Of a DNA stretch of 64,000 bases, positions 30,927 through 39,451 are shown in pieces. Source of the stretch: Halopseudomonas phragmitis (GTDB lineage: Bacteria > Pseudomonadota > Gammaproteobacteria > Pseudomonadales > Pseudomonadaceae); assembly GCF_002056295.1 (NCBI RefSeq), contig NZ_CP020100.1:2007501-2071500 (forward strand), in the 5' to 3' direction. Within the stretch, counting starts at the first letter, position 1. Each line of letters opens with the position of its first letter. Both the position numbers and the translations under genes were made by a program. The notes under the pieces were generated by a model that was not told where the DNA came from, did not search any database, and saw nothing but the letters and a program-made list of their open reading frames with translations.

Positions 30927-33464
30927 ATGCATGATCTCCCTGTCAGCGCCGTGATACCCGAGTTGAAGCAGACCTTGGCTGCTGCGCCCTGTGCTGTGCT
31001 GCAAGCGCCACCCGGGGCTGGCAAAACTACTCTGGTGCCATTGGCTTTGCTGGACGCTGACTGGTTGGCCGGGCAGAAAATCATTCTGCTTGAGCCCCGG
31101 CGCCTGGCCGCGCGGGCCGCGGCCGAACGGCTGGCGCAATTGCTTGGCGAGCCGGTCGGGCAGACCGTGGGTTACCGCATCCGTCTGGAAACACGGGTCA
31201 GTCAGGCGACCCGCATCGAGGTGGTGACCGAGGGAATTCTGCAACGGCTGTTGCAGGCCGATCCGGAGCTGCCCGGTGTTGGGCTGGTGATTTTCGATGA
31301 ATTCCATGAGCGCAGTCTGGATGCCGATCTGGGTCTGGCGCTGTGTCGCCAGACCCAGCAATACCTGCGTGATCAGCCGCCGCTGAAACTGCTGGTGATG
31401 TCCGCAACGCTGGATGCCGAGGCGATTTGTGCGTTGCTCGATCAGGCGCCGCTGGTGCGCAGCGAGGGCCGTCAGTATCCGGTTGAGGTGCGTTATGGCG
31501 CCGCCTTCCGGCCCAGCGAGTTCATTGAGCCGCGGGTGGTGCAAACGGTGTTACAGGCGTTGGCTGATGAGTCTGGCAGCTTGCTGGTTTTTCTGCCCGG
31601 CACGGCGGAAATCCGCCGGGTTCAGGCGCAACTGAGTGAGGCGTTGCAGGGGCGTGACGACATTCAGCTAACGCCGCTGTATGGCGAGCTGGATTTTACC
31701 GAGCAGCGTCGGGCCATCAGCCCGGCCGAGTCCGGTCAGCGCAAGGTGGTGTTGGCGACCCGGATTGCCGAAACCAGTCTGACCATTGAGGGCATTCGGG
31801 TGGTGGTGGATGCTGGCCTGTCACGTGAGGCCGCCTTTGACCCGGTTAGCGGCATGACCCGACTGCACACCCGGCGGGTCTCACGGGCTGCGGCCGAGCA
31901 GCGTGCCGGGCGCGCCGGGCGTTTGCAGCCGGGGGTATGTTACCGGCTGTGGTCAGCCACCCAGCATGAGCAACTGGCGGCCCAGACCGAGCCGGAAATG
32001 CGCCAGGCCGATCTGGCGCCGCTGGCCCTGCAACTGGCGCAGTGGGGTGTGCAGCAAGCCGATGACCTGGACTGGCTGGACCCACCGCCAGTGGCCGCAT
32101 TGCAGCAGGGCCGCGAACTGTTGCAGCGCCTCGGTGCCTTGAGCCGGGATGAGCGCGGCTGGCAGTTGAGCGAGCATGGCCGGGCGATGGCCGAACTGCC
32201 GATGCATCCACGTCTGGCGCACATGCTACTGCGTGGTCAGGCTCTGGGGCTTGGGCGTCTGGCCTGTCGGTTGGCGGCATTGATTGGTGAACGTGATCTG
32301 TTACGCGGGGTTGAGGATGCCGATATTGCCCGGCGCCTGATGCTGTTTGATGATCCCAAAGCCGAGCCCTCGGTTGATCGTGGTGCACTGCAACGGGCCC
32401 GGCAACTGGCCGAGCAATGGCAGCGGCTGATTGAGCGTCAGCCCAGTGCGGAAGTGGTCAGCGAGCCAGAGCATGAACATTGGCAGGGGCTGTTGCTGGC
32501 GCTGGCCTATCCTGACCGGATCGCCCAGCGTCGTGGGGAGTCCGGCAGCGACTATCGGCTGGCCAACGGCCGTTCCGCCGCCTTTGCTCAGGTCGACTCG
32601 CTGCAACAGCAACGCTGGCTGGTGGTGGCCAGCCTGGGCGGACATGCCAGTCAGCGCAGTGCGCGGATTTTCCTAGCCGCTGCGCTGGATGAGGTGCTGA
32701 TCCACAGCCATCTGGCCGAGCTGCTTGACAGCGAAGATACCCTGGCCTGGGATGCTCGCACTGAAACGCTGGTTGCCGAGCGCCAATGCAAACTGGGTGC
32801 CCTGGTGGTTAGTCGCGAGCCGCTCACCAGTATCGATCCGGCCCAGCGCAACCGTGCCCTGTGCGCGGTGGTGCGCAAGCAGGGCCTGGTGCTGCTGCCC
32901 TGGACCCCGGCACTGCGCCAATGGCAGGCGCGCATTGCCCTGCTGCGCCAGCTGGATCTGGAGGCGGGGCAGTCGAGTGACTGGCCTGACCTGTCCGACC
33001 AGGCCCTGCTCGACAGTCTGGAAGACTGGCTGGCGCCGTATCTGGACAGGGTTAGCCGACTCAGCCACTTCGCCAATCTGGATCTGCACAACATTCTCGC
33101 CACGCTGCTGCCCTGGCCATTGCCGCAGCGACTGGAGGAGCAAGCGCCGACCCACTGGACCGTGCCGACCGGCTCGCGAATCCGTATCGATTACAGTGAA
33201 CATCCACCAGTGCTGGCGGTGCGTTTGCAGGAGTTGTTCGGCAGCGCCGATACGCCGCGTATTGCCGCCGGGCGGCTGGCGCTCAAGCTGCATCTACTGT
33301 CGCCGGCGCAACGGCCGGTGCAGGTAACCCAGGATCTGGCCGGATTCTGGCGTGGCAGCTATGCCGAGGTGAAGAAGGACATGAAGGGCCGCTACCCCAA
33401 ACACTACTGGCCCGATGATCCGCTGCAGGCCGAACCGACCCGGCGGGCCAAGCCCAGGGTGTAA
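30927..33464 (+). CDS. hrpB: ATP-dependent RNA helicase HrpB
   Basis: The 845-aa DExH helicase shows Walker A QAPPGAGKTTLVPLAL, box II IFDEFHERSLDADLG, SAT motif VMSATLD and motif VI AAAEQRAGRAGRLQPG, followed by HA2 and the HrpB-specific C-terminal domain ending in KGRYPKHYWPDDPLQAEP. Its in vivo role is poorly defined; in several bacteria it processes particular mRNAs. ATG 30927 fits the family start. A TATAAT at 30889-30894 is a likely -10. Confidence 0.95.
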   Translation: MHDLPVSAVIPELKQTLAAAPCAVLQAPPGAGKTTLVPLALLDADWLAGQKIILLEPRRLAARAAAERLAQLLGEPVGQTVGYRIRLETRVSQATRIEVVTEGILQRLLQADPELPGVGLVIFDEFHERSLDADLGLALCRQTQQYLRDQPPLKLLVMSATLDAEAICALLDQAPLVRSEGRQYPVEVRYGAAFRPSEFIEPRVVQTVLQALADESGSLLVFLPGTAEIRRVQAQLSEALQGRDDIQLTPLYGELDFTEQRRAISPAESGQRKVVLATRIAETSLTIEGIRVVVDAGLSREAAFDPVSGMTRLHTRRVSRAAAEQRAGRAGRLQPGVCYRLWSATQHEQLAAQTEPEMRQADLAPLALQLAQWGVQQADDLDWLDPPPVAALQQGRELLQRLGALSRDERGWQLSEHGRAMAELPMHPRLAHMLLRGQALGLGRLACRLAALIGERDLLRGVEDADIARRLMLFDDPKAEPSVDRGALQRARQLAEQWQRLIERQPSAEVVSEPEHEHWQGLLLALAYPDRIAQRRGESGSDYRLANGRSAAFAQVDSLQQQRWLVVASLGGHASQRSARIFLAAALDEVLIHSHLAELLDSEDTLAWDARTETLVAERQCKLGALVVSREPLTSIDPAQRNRALCAVVRKQGLVLLPWTPALRQWQARIALLRQLDLEAGQSSDWPDLSDQALLDSLEDWLAPYLDRVSRLSHFANLDLHNILATLLPWPLPQRLEEQAPTHWTVPTGSRIRIDYSEHPPVLAVRLQELFGSADTPRIAAGRLALKLHLLSPAQRPVQVTQDLAGFWRGSYAEVKKDMKGRYPKHYWPDDPLQAEPTRRAKPRV

Positions 33465-33549
33465 ACCTTGGGTGTAAGCCGCCGCAAACTGGCACCCCCA
33501 GGCCCGAATCCGTACAATCGCCAGCCCACCCCGCTGCCAGGAGCTGTGC

Positions 33550-34569
33550 ATGGACAACACCAGTCAGATCATCGAACGCAGTGCCGAGCTGTTTGCCGGC
33601 AAGCGGGTGTTGCTGGTCAATCCGCAGGCTGACGGTCTGACCGCCAGCCTGGAAGCTGACTGGCAGGTCTGGACCTGGGATTATGCCGCTTGGCTGGGGC
33701 TCAAGGGGCGCCTGGATGAGGCCTGCTTAAGCTTTAGTCATCTATGTCCAGAGGTCGGACAGCTCGACGCTGCCATTTTGGTTATGCCCAAGGCTATTGA
33801 GCGCGCGGAGTACGCTCTTGCCCAGATCGCTCCGTTGCTGGCTTCCGGTCAGCCGCTGTATCTGGTTGGGGAGAAAAAGGGCGGAGTCAGCCGTGCGGAT
33901 AAACTGCTTGGCCAGTTTGGCAGCCAACCGGAAAAGCTCGACTCAGCCCGGCACTGCCAGCTCTGGCGGGTGCAGCTGGACGCACCGGCGGCGCCCTTTG
34001 CTCTGGCCGACTGGCAGCAGTCGTTCACGGTCGAGCTGGCGGACCAGCAGATTGAGCTGCTGAGCCTGCCCGGTGTGTTCAGTCACGGTCGGCTGGACGA
34101 GGGCAGTGAATTGCTGCTGGAGGAGCCCGCCCCGTTGCCGGTCGGTAAGGTGCTGGATTTTGGCTGCGGCAGTGGTGTGCTGTCGATCGCCCTGGCGCGG
34201 CGCAACCCTGAGTGCCGGTTTGAACTGGTAGATACCGATGCCCTGGCCCTGTACTGCGCCGCTCAGAGTTTGGCGCGCAACGGCGTCGAGGCCGAGGTAT
34301 ACCCCTCCGATGGGCTCAGTGAGGTGCACGGGCGCTATCATGCAGTGATCAGCAATCCGCCGTTCCATACCGGGATCCGTCAGGATACCGGGATTGCCGA
34401 GCGCTTCTTCAATCAGGTGACCCGCCATCTGCTGCCTGGCGGTGAGCTGCGCATCGTTGCCAATGGCTTTTTGCGTTATCCTCCGCAGATCGAGTCGCAT
34501 ATTGGCCCGTGCCGGGTGTTGCGCGAGAACAGCCGCTTCAAAGTGTATTCTGCTGTGGCGCCGGGTTGA
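33550..34569 (+). CDS. rsmC: 16S rRNA (guanine1207-N2)-methyltransferase
   Basis: The 339-aa protein has the two-domain RsmC/RlmG layout: a degenerate N-terminal methyltransferase-like half and a catalytic C-terminal half with SAM motif LDFGCGSGVLSIALARRNP and the amino-methylation motif NPPFHTG. RsmC modifies G1207 of 16S rRNA; RlmG cannot be ruled out by motif alone, though length favours RsmC. The ATG is preceded by AGGAG. Downstream lies the manganese riboswitch leader. Confidence 0.88.
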   Translation: MDNTSQIIERSAELFAGKRVLLVNPQADGLTASLEADWQVWTWDYAAWLGLKGRLDEACLSFSHLCPEVGQLDAAILVMPKAIERAEYALAQIAPLLASGQPLYLVGEKKGGVSRADKLLGQFGSQPEKLDSARHCQLWRVQLDAPAAPFALADWQQSFTVELADQQIELLSLPGVFSHGRLDEGSELLLEEPAPLPVGKVLDFGCGSGVLSIALARRNPECRFELVDTDALALYCAAQSLARNGVEAEVYPSDGLSEVHGRYHAVISNPPFHTGIRQDTGIAERFFNQVTRHLLPGGELRIVANGFLRYPPQIESHIGPCRVLRENSRFKVYSAVAPG

Positions 34570-34610
34570 GCCCAGTTGCAGCTACTGCAATGACTTGCTA
34601 AAGTTGCGCC

Positions 34611-34930
34611 CGTCTTAGGGGAGTAGTCTCTCTCATGAGGCAGGTGTCAACATAATTGATCCGCAGATCATGGCACCTGCGACCCGCCGTCACCGCGTGT
34701 GACTGGGTAGCTCTGAAAACGTAGGCGAGGCAGCCACAGCAAGGAAAAAACAGGCGAAAAAGCGCAGTTTACAGACTGTAAATGAGCATTTTGAGCCTGT
34801 TTTTAACGCCGCTGAGGCAACGCAGGTAGTTTTCAGAGGTTCCCAGGGGTTTGACGAGACCTTTGACACATGACCACCAGCCGAGGGCGGGGGTAGTCGT
34901 GTGTCAATGGAATCGTAACCCCGCCCTCTC
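34611..34930 (+). promoter_or_regulatory. yybP-ykoY type manganese riboswitch, split by a repeat
   Basis: The 5' half has the family signature GGGGAGTAG (34618-34626), a short P2 (CTC/GAG) and a P3 arm, GCAGGT-GTCAACATAATTGATC paired with GATCATGG-CACCTGC. P4 pairs GTCAC with GTGAC near 34690. The 3' signature CGAGACCTTTG is at 34855-34865, and P1 can pair GTC..AGG (34612-34619) with CCT..GAC (34860-34867). The GGGGAGUAG and AGACCUUUG elements are known hallmarks of the Mn2+ riboswitch, and the downstream gene is a UPF0016 Mn exporter type, a known target. Repeat copy 2 (34711-34843) lies between P4 and the 3' strand. Whether ligand sensing survives is unknown. Confidence 0.75.
34711..34843 (+). 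repeat. Palindromic dispersed repeat, copy 2 (inside the riboswitch)
   Basis: This copy runs from CTCTGAAAAC to GTTTTCAGAGGTTCC and keeps the family structure: AAAAACAGGC pairs with GCCTGTTTTT, and the tip TTTACAG with CTGTAAA. Relative to copy 1, one stem base pair is flipped (C-G to G-C), so pairing is maintained. The orientation is the same as copy 1. It interrupts the predicted manganese riboswitch. Confidence 0.85.
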
Positions 34931-34940
34931 TGGAAATTCC

Positions 34941-35510
34941 GTGGAAGCCTTCTTCGTTTCAACCGGTATTGTCACGCTGGCAGAGATCGGCGACAAAACC
35001 CAACTGCTGGCGCTGCTGCTGGCTGCCCGTTTTCGTCGGCCCTGGCCGATTGTCTGGGGCATTCTGATTGCCACTGTTCTCAACCACGCACTGGCCGGCG
35101 CCGTTGGCCAATGGGTCAGCGTGTTGCTGAGTGACTTCTGGCTGCACTTGATCCTGGCTGTGAGTTTCATCGCCGTGGCTGGCTGGACCCTGATTCCTGA
35201 TAAGCTCGATGACGAAGATACCCCGCCGATCAGTCGCTATGGCGCGTTCATGGCAACCCTGGTGGCGTTCTTTCTGGCCGAAATGGGTGACAAGACCCAG
35301 GTGGCTACTGTGGTGCTGGCGGCGCAGTTCGATGCCTATGTCTGGGTGGTGCTGGGTACCACGCTGGGCATGCTGCTGGCTAACGTGCCGGTAGTATTCA
35401 TGGGTAATGTGATGGCCGGGCGCCTGCCGTTCAAGCTGATTCGGATCGTTGCAGCCAGCGCCTTCCTGGTGATGGGCCTGTATGCTGGCTGGCTGGCATT
35501 CAGCGGTTAG
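34941..35510 (+). CDS. UPF0016 (GDT1/MneA-type) manganese/cation exporter
   Basis: The 189-aa, six-helix membrane protein has the two family signatures EIGDKTQLLALLLAARF (Glu15) and EMGDKTQVATVVLAAQF (Glu114), which form the ion path in UPF0016 exporters of Mn2+ or Ca2+/Mn2+. GTG 34941 starts directly at the conserved N-terminus and has TGGA six bases upstream; longer in-frame starts would fall in the riboswitch. Control by Mn2+ through the leader is expected from family knowledge. Confidence 0.92.
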   Translation: MEAFFVSTGIVTLAEIGDKTQLLALLLAARFRRPWPIVWGILIATVLNHALAGAVGQWVSVLLSDFWLHLILAVSFIAVAGWTLIPDKLDDEDTPPISRYGAFMATLVAFFLAEMGDKTQVATVVLAAQFDAYVWVVLGTTLGMLLANVPVVFMGNVMAGRLPFKLIRIVAASAFLVMGLYAGWLAFSG

Positions 35511-35890
35511 ACGGTTCCAATTTTCAGTAATTGTTCAATGGTTATAGCCACCACCAGTGCACAGGTTGCCAACAGCAGGTGTTTAACGAGCAAGGCACTG
35601 ATGCTGTTGGCATTGTGGCCGTCGGTGACCTGGTTGATGAAGCGTTCGGTCTGGAATACCGCATACAGAAAGCACAATGCTGCCAGAACCAGTCCGAGAT
35701 AACCCGCTGCTTTGCCATAAAGAACGAAGGATGCCGGATAAATGCAGGTTGGCAAGAACGGCAGGATGATAATCCGGTTGCCTAGCGGTTCCTGAGCCAG
35801 CTTGAGAGCGAGACTCTCCAGCAGGTTGCGTGGAATGCGTGGTGTCGATGCGCGCCGGGATGCTTTGCGCGGATTCTTGGGTTTGGCCAT
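35507..35890 (-). CDS. Hypothetical small membrane protein
   Basis: The 127-aa protein has a very basic N-terminus (MAKPKNPRKASRRASTPRIP) and three or so membrane helices (IIILPFLPTCIYPASFVLYG; YLGLVLAALCFLYAVF; a C-terminal helix). I do not recognise it. It converges on the UPF0016 gene, with the two stop codons overlapping (35507-35510), so the two coding ends share DNA. Confidence 0.65.
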   Translation of the reverse strand: MAKPKNPRKASRRASTPRIPRNLLESLALKLAQEPLGNRIIILPFLPTCIYPASFVLYGKAAGYLGLVLAALCFLYAVFQTERFINQVTDGHNANSISALLVKHLLLATCALVVAITIEQLLKIGTV

Positions 35891-35904
35891 GGATGCGACT
35901 AGAG

Positions 35905-35930
35905 GCGGGCACTGATATTTCAGTGCCCGC
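35905..35930 (-). terminator. Perfect hairpin between two leftward membrane-protein genes
   Basis: GCGGGCACTGA and TCAGTGCCCGC form an 11-bp stem with loop TATT, ten bases past the stop of the gene at 35940-36416. There is no U-run on the minus strand, so this is a probable RNA 3'-end or attenuation hairpin. Confidence 0.45.
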
Positions 35931-35939
35931 AGGATGGCG

Positions 35940-36416
35940 TTATGGAGTTTGCTGCGACGGCTCTGGGGCCGCGACAGCGGCTGGAGCCTGGGCTGCAGAC
36001 TTGTTTGCCAGTTTCTCGACGTTCATGGCGATTGCCAGCAGCAGGATCAGACTTTCCTTGAAGAACGACATCAGGATCACGGCGAAGTAGAAATACACCA
36101 CTACCCCGATGGCGCTGCCGATGCCGCTGAAGAAGCCAACCCGGAACATCACGCCGAACAGGGTAATCACTGCAACTACTGCGCCGACGAACCAGGATAG
36201 GAAGATCAGACCATCCCAGGCTGCGCGAATCCAGTCAAATACCGGAAATTCCGATTTACTGCTGGCGTCGTCCGGGTTGCCGGCTGCCTGGCGGCGTTCA
36301 GCCAGACGCAGGGCGGCGCCTTTCCAGATTGACCAGGGAATGGTGAAAAAGCGCACGACGCAGACAATCAGGGCTTGAATGACGGCGGGGCCGAGTTTTT
36401 CTTGCAGTTGGGACAT
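35940..36416 (-). CDS. Hypothetical membrane protein
   Basis: The 158-aa protein has an amphipathic N-terminus (MSQLQEKLGPAVIQALIVCV), two or three membrane helices (LIFLSWFVGAVVAVITLFGV, then IGVVVYFYFAVILMSFF) and an Ala/Pro-rich tail. I do not recognise the family. Its ATG is preceded by AAGGAG and it is divergent from the arginine deiminase operon. Confidence 0.7.
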   Translation of the reverse strand: MSQLQEKLGPAVIQALIVCVVRFFTIPWSIWKGAALRLAERRQAAGNPDDASSKSEFPVFDWIRAAWDGLIFLSWFVGAVVAVITLFGVMFRVGFFSGIGSAIGVVVYFYFAVILMSFFKESLILLLAIAMNVEKLANKSAAQAPAAVAAPEPSQQTP

Positions 36417-36584
36417 GACAGCTCCTTGCTTGGGGTTATGGTCTTCAATGGGTCAACGCCCAGCATTATGCCAGCATTGAGTGAGCACCGGTGATATTGG
36501 TGATGAAGCTGGTTGCGCCGATCACAGGGCTAAAACGACTGTTTTCTGGTGCCGGTTAAGTACTGCCCTTAAGGTGGGTTGGAA

Positions 36585-36626
36585 TTGACTCAGATCAGTT
36601 GCTAGCTGTCGGAGCTGTTCTATGCT
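36585..36626 (+). promoter_or_regulatory. ANR/FNR-type site and -10 box for the arc operon
   Basis: TTGACTCAGATCAG (36585-36598) matches the ANR/FNR consensus TTGAT-N4-ATCAA at 8 of 10 positions. A TATGCT -10 box lies at 36621-36626, which puts the likely start site near 36633 and the ANR box about 41 bases upstream of it, the class II activation spacing. Arginine deiminase operons in Pseudomonas are known ANR targets. The rest of the 312-base gap before the transporter shows no gene. Confidence 0.7.
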
Positions 36627-36728
36627 GAGACAGTGCGCCCAGCTCTGGCTTGCCTTCTCACGGCGCACCGCAGGCTTGGCAGTCCCAGGAGTAGCCTTCG
36701 CTGAGGCACCATGGATAGGAGAGTCCTT

Positions 36729-38180
36729 ATGGCGGATGACAACGCACCCGCGCAAAACCAAAATCTTGAAGAAGATCTGGCCAGCCGTTTCCCTACGGCT
36801 TACAGCATTCTGTTTTTGCTGATCATTCTGGTCGCTGGGCTTACCTGGATCATTCCCGCCGGGCAGTATGAACGGGTTATGAATGAGGAAATTGGCCGGG
36901 AGGTTGCCTTGCCCGGCACCTTTGAGGTGGTCGAGCCCAATCCGCAGGGTTTTGTCGAGGTGCTGATGGCGCCGACGGCAGGGTTCTATGATCCGGACAG
37001 TTATGCCGCCAACGCCATCGATGTGGCCTTGTTCGTACTGTTTCTCGGCGGTTTTCTCGGGGTGGTGAATGCCACCGGGGCGATCGATACAGCAATCCGC
37101 AGTGCCATGCACAAGCTGGAAGGCCGAGAGATCTGGATGATCCCGATCCTGATGATCCTGTTCGCCCTGGGGGGGACGACCTATGGCATGGCCGAAGAAA
37201 CCCTGGCGTTTTATGCCATTCTGATCCCGATCATCATTGCTGCCGGCTATGACGCGGTTACCGGGGTTGCGATCATCCTGATTGGTGCCGGCATTGGCGT
37301 GCTGGGCTCGACCATCAACCCCTTCGCGACTGTGATCGCATCCAACGCTGCCGGCATTCCCTTCACCGAGGGCATGGTGATGCGCCTGGTGCTGTTGATC
37401 GGCGGCTTGCTGATCTGCTGTGCCTATGTGATGCGCTATGCCCAGAGGGTCAAGAACGATCCGTCAAAATCCATCGTGGCGCGCCAGCGCGAAGCTCACC
37501 GCAAGCTGTTTTTGCAGGGGCATGATGAGATCGACGATTTCACTCTGAGCCTCACCCAGAAACTGGTGCTGGTGATCTTCGTCCTGACCTTTGTGGCGAT
37601 GGTCTGGGGCGTGTCATCCCAGGACTGGTGGATGGCCAATATGGGCGCGTTGTTCCTAGGTGCGGCAATAGTCGTTGGTCTGGTGGCCCGGCTGGGAGAA
37701 AAACGTCTGACCAGTTGTTTTGTCGATGGCGCCCGCGATTTGCTCGGGGTGGCCTTGGTGGTTGGTCTGGCCCGGGGCATTGTGGTGATCATGGAGCAGG
37801 GCATGATCGCTGACTCGATTCTGCACAGCGCCGAAACCACGCTGGGTGGCATGTCGGCTCTGGGTTTCATCAATCTGATCTTCTGGATCGAAGTGGGCAT
37901 GAGCTTCTTCGTGCCGTCCTCGTCCGGTCTTGCCGTACTGTCGATGCCGATCCTGGCGCCGTTGGCGGATTTTGCCAACGTCAGCCGCGACCTGGTGGTG
38001 ACAGCCTATCAATCGGCCAATGGCCTGGTGAACCTGATCAATCCGACGTTCGCGGTGGTGATCGGTGGCCTGGCGATAGGGCGGGTGTCCTATGACAAGT
38101 GGCTGGTGTTCATCTGGCCGCTGCTGCTGATTCTGACCATCTTCATCAGCGTGGTAATCAGCATCGGCGCCTTCCTGTAA
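36729..38180 (+). CDS. YfcC-family transporter, probable arginine/ornithine exchanger of the arc operon
   Basis: The 483-aa protein has about 12 membrane helices and the YfcC/DcuC-type pattern (SILFLLIILVAGLTWIIPAG, ALGGTTYGMAEETLAFYAIL, LGSTINPFATVIASNAAGIP). P. aeruginosa uses an APC-type ArcD in this position, whereas this gene is from a different superfamily, as in streptococcal arc operons. ATG 36729 follows AGGAGAG; the frame is open six codons further. Its place directly between the ANR promoter and arcA implies arginine-ornithine exchange, but the substrate is inferred. Confidence 0.85.
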   Translation: MADDNAPAQNQNLEEDLASRFPTAYSILFLLIILVAGLTWIIPAGQYERVMNEEIGREVALPGTFEVVEPNPQGFVEVLMAPTAGFYDPDSYAANAIDVALFVLFLGGFLGVVNATGAIDTAIRSAMHKLEGREIWMIPILMILFALGGTTYGMAEETLAFYAILIPIIIAAGYDAVTGVAIILIGAGIGVLGSTINPFATVIASNAAGIPFTEGMVMRLVLLIGGLLICCAYVMRYAQRVKNDPSKSIVARQREAHRKLFLQGHDEIDDFTLSLTQKLVLVIFVLTFVAMVWGVSSQDWWMANMGALFLGAAIVVGLVARLGEKRLTSCFVDGARDLLGVALVVGLARGIVVIMEQGMIADSILHSAETTLGGMSALGFINLIFWIEVGMSFFVPSSSGLAVLSMPILAPLADFANVSRDLVVTAYQSANGLVNLINPTFAVVIGGLAIGRVSYDKWLVFIWPLLLILTIFISVVISIGAFL

Positions 38181-38204
38181 TTCACTGGAAAAAGGAATTT
38201 TCAC

Positions 38205-39434
38205 ATGACAGAACCTACTCTTGGTGTCCATTCGGAAACCGGTGTGCTGCGGCAGGTCATCGTTTGCCGCCCGGGGCTGGCCCATCGCCGACTGACGCCC
38301 AGCAATTGTGATGCGCTGCTGTTTGACGACGTTTTCTGGGTCAAACAGGCGCAGAAGGACCATGATGTTTTCGCCAGCCTGATGCGAGCCCGAGGTGTCG
38401 AAGTGCTCGACGTCAACGAACTGCTGGGCGAAACCCTAGATATCGAAGAGGCTCGAGCCTGGATTCTTGATAATCGAATCAACTGGAATCATGTTGGCGT
38501 CGGCATGGTCTCCGACCTGCGCGCCTGGATGGACGAATTGCCAGGCCAACGGCTGGCCGAGTTTCTGATTGGTGGCCTACAGGTCAACGATCTGCCGTTC
38601 GACCCGACGGGGCTGTTCGGCAACCATCTGGGGCCCTATGGTTTTGTACTGCCGCCGCTGCCGAACTTTCTGTTCACCCGCGACAACAGCGCCTGGATCT
38701 ACGGTGGTGTGACCCTGAACCCGATGTATTGGGCGGCCCGCAAGCCGGAAACCCTGCTGATGGCGGCGATCTACCAGTTCCATCCCAAGTTTGCCGGCAA
38801 GGTCGAGGTACTGTGGGGCGATCCGCTCAAGGACCACGCCCTGGCCACCCTGGAAGGGGGCGACATCATGCCGGTCGGCAATGGCGCGGTGCTGGTGGGT
38901 ATGGGTGAGCGCACCTCGCCACAGGCGATTGGTCAGTTGGCCAGCGCGCTGTTTGCCAAGGGGACGGTCAACCGGGTGGTTGCCTGTCAGATCCCCAAGA
39001 CCCGCTCGGCGATGCATCTGGATACGGTATTTACCTTCTGCGGTGGCAATGTGGTTACCAGCTTCAAGGAAATGGCCGATCAGATGGTCTGCTATGACCT
39101 GCGCCCGGGCGCAGGCGGCAAGCATCTGTCATTCAGCCAGGATCCGCGGCCGATGTTCGATGTTGTGGCCGATGTGCTCGGTTATGACTCGTTGGTGGTA
39201 GTGCCGACCGGGGGCGACAATCCCGCCGAGCGTGAACGCGAACAATGGAACGATGGCAACAATGTTCTGGCGCTGAGCCCGGGCGTGGTGATTGGTTATG
39301 ACCGTAATGACGACACCAACGCTGCGCTGGAGGCAGCAGGCATCGAAGTATTGAGCATTCCTGGTGCGGAGTTGGGCCGGGGTAGGGGTGGTGGCCGCTG
39401 CATGAGCTGCCCAACCATTCGCGACGCTATCTGA
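38205..39434 (+). CDS. arcA: Arginine deiminase
   Basis: The 409-aa enzyme converts arginine to citrulline and ammonia, the first step of the ADI pathway that yields ATP without oxygen. The N-terminal [31 protein letters not shown], the active-site LEGGDIMPV and HLDTVFTF, and the nucleophile region [11 protein letters not shown] (Cys399) are present. It lies 24 bases after the transporter and 17 before arcB. Confidence 0.97.
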   Translation: MTEPTLGVHSETGVLRQVIVCRPGLAHRRLTPSNCDALLFDDVFWVKQAQKDHDVFASLMRARGVEVLDVNELLGETLDIEEARAWILDNRINWNHVGVGMVSDLRAWMDELPGQRLAEFLIGGLQVNDLPFDPTGLFGNHLGPYGFVLPPLPNFLFTRDNSAWIYGGVTLNPMYWAARKPETLLMAAIYQFHPKFAGKVEVLWGDPLKDHALATLEGGDIMPVGNGAVLVGMGERTSPQAIGQLASALFAKGTVNRVVACQIPKTRSAMHLDTVFTFCGGNVVTSFKEMADQMVCYDLRPGAGGKHLSFSQDPRPMFDVVADVLGYDSLVVVPTGGDNPAEREREQWNDGNNVLALSPGVVIGYDRNDDTNAALEAAGIEVLSIPGAELGRGRGGGRCMSCPTIRDAI

Positions 39435-39451
39435 CAGCAAGGAGCACCACG

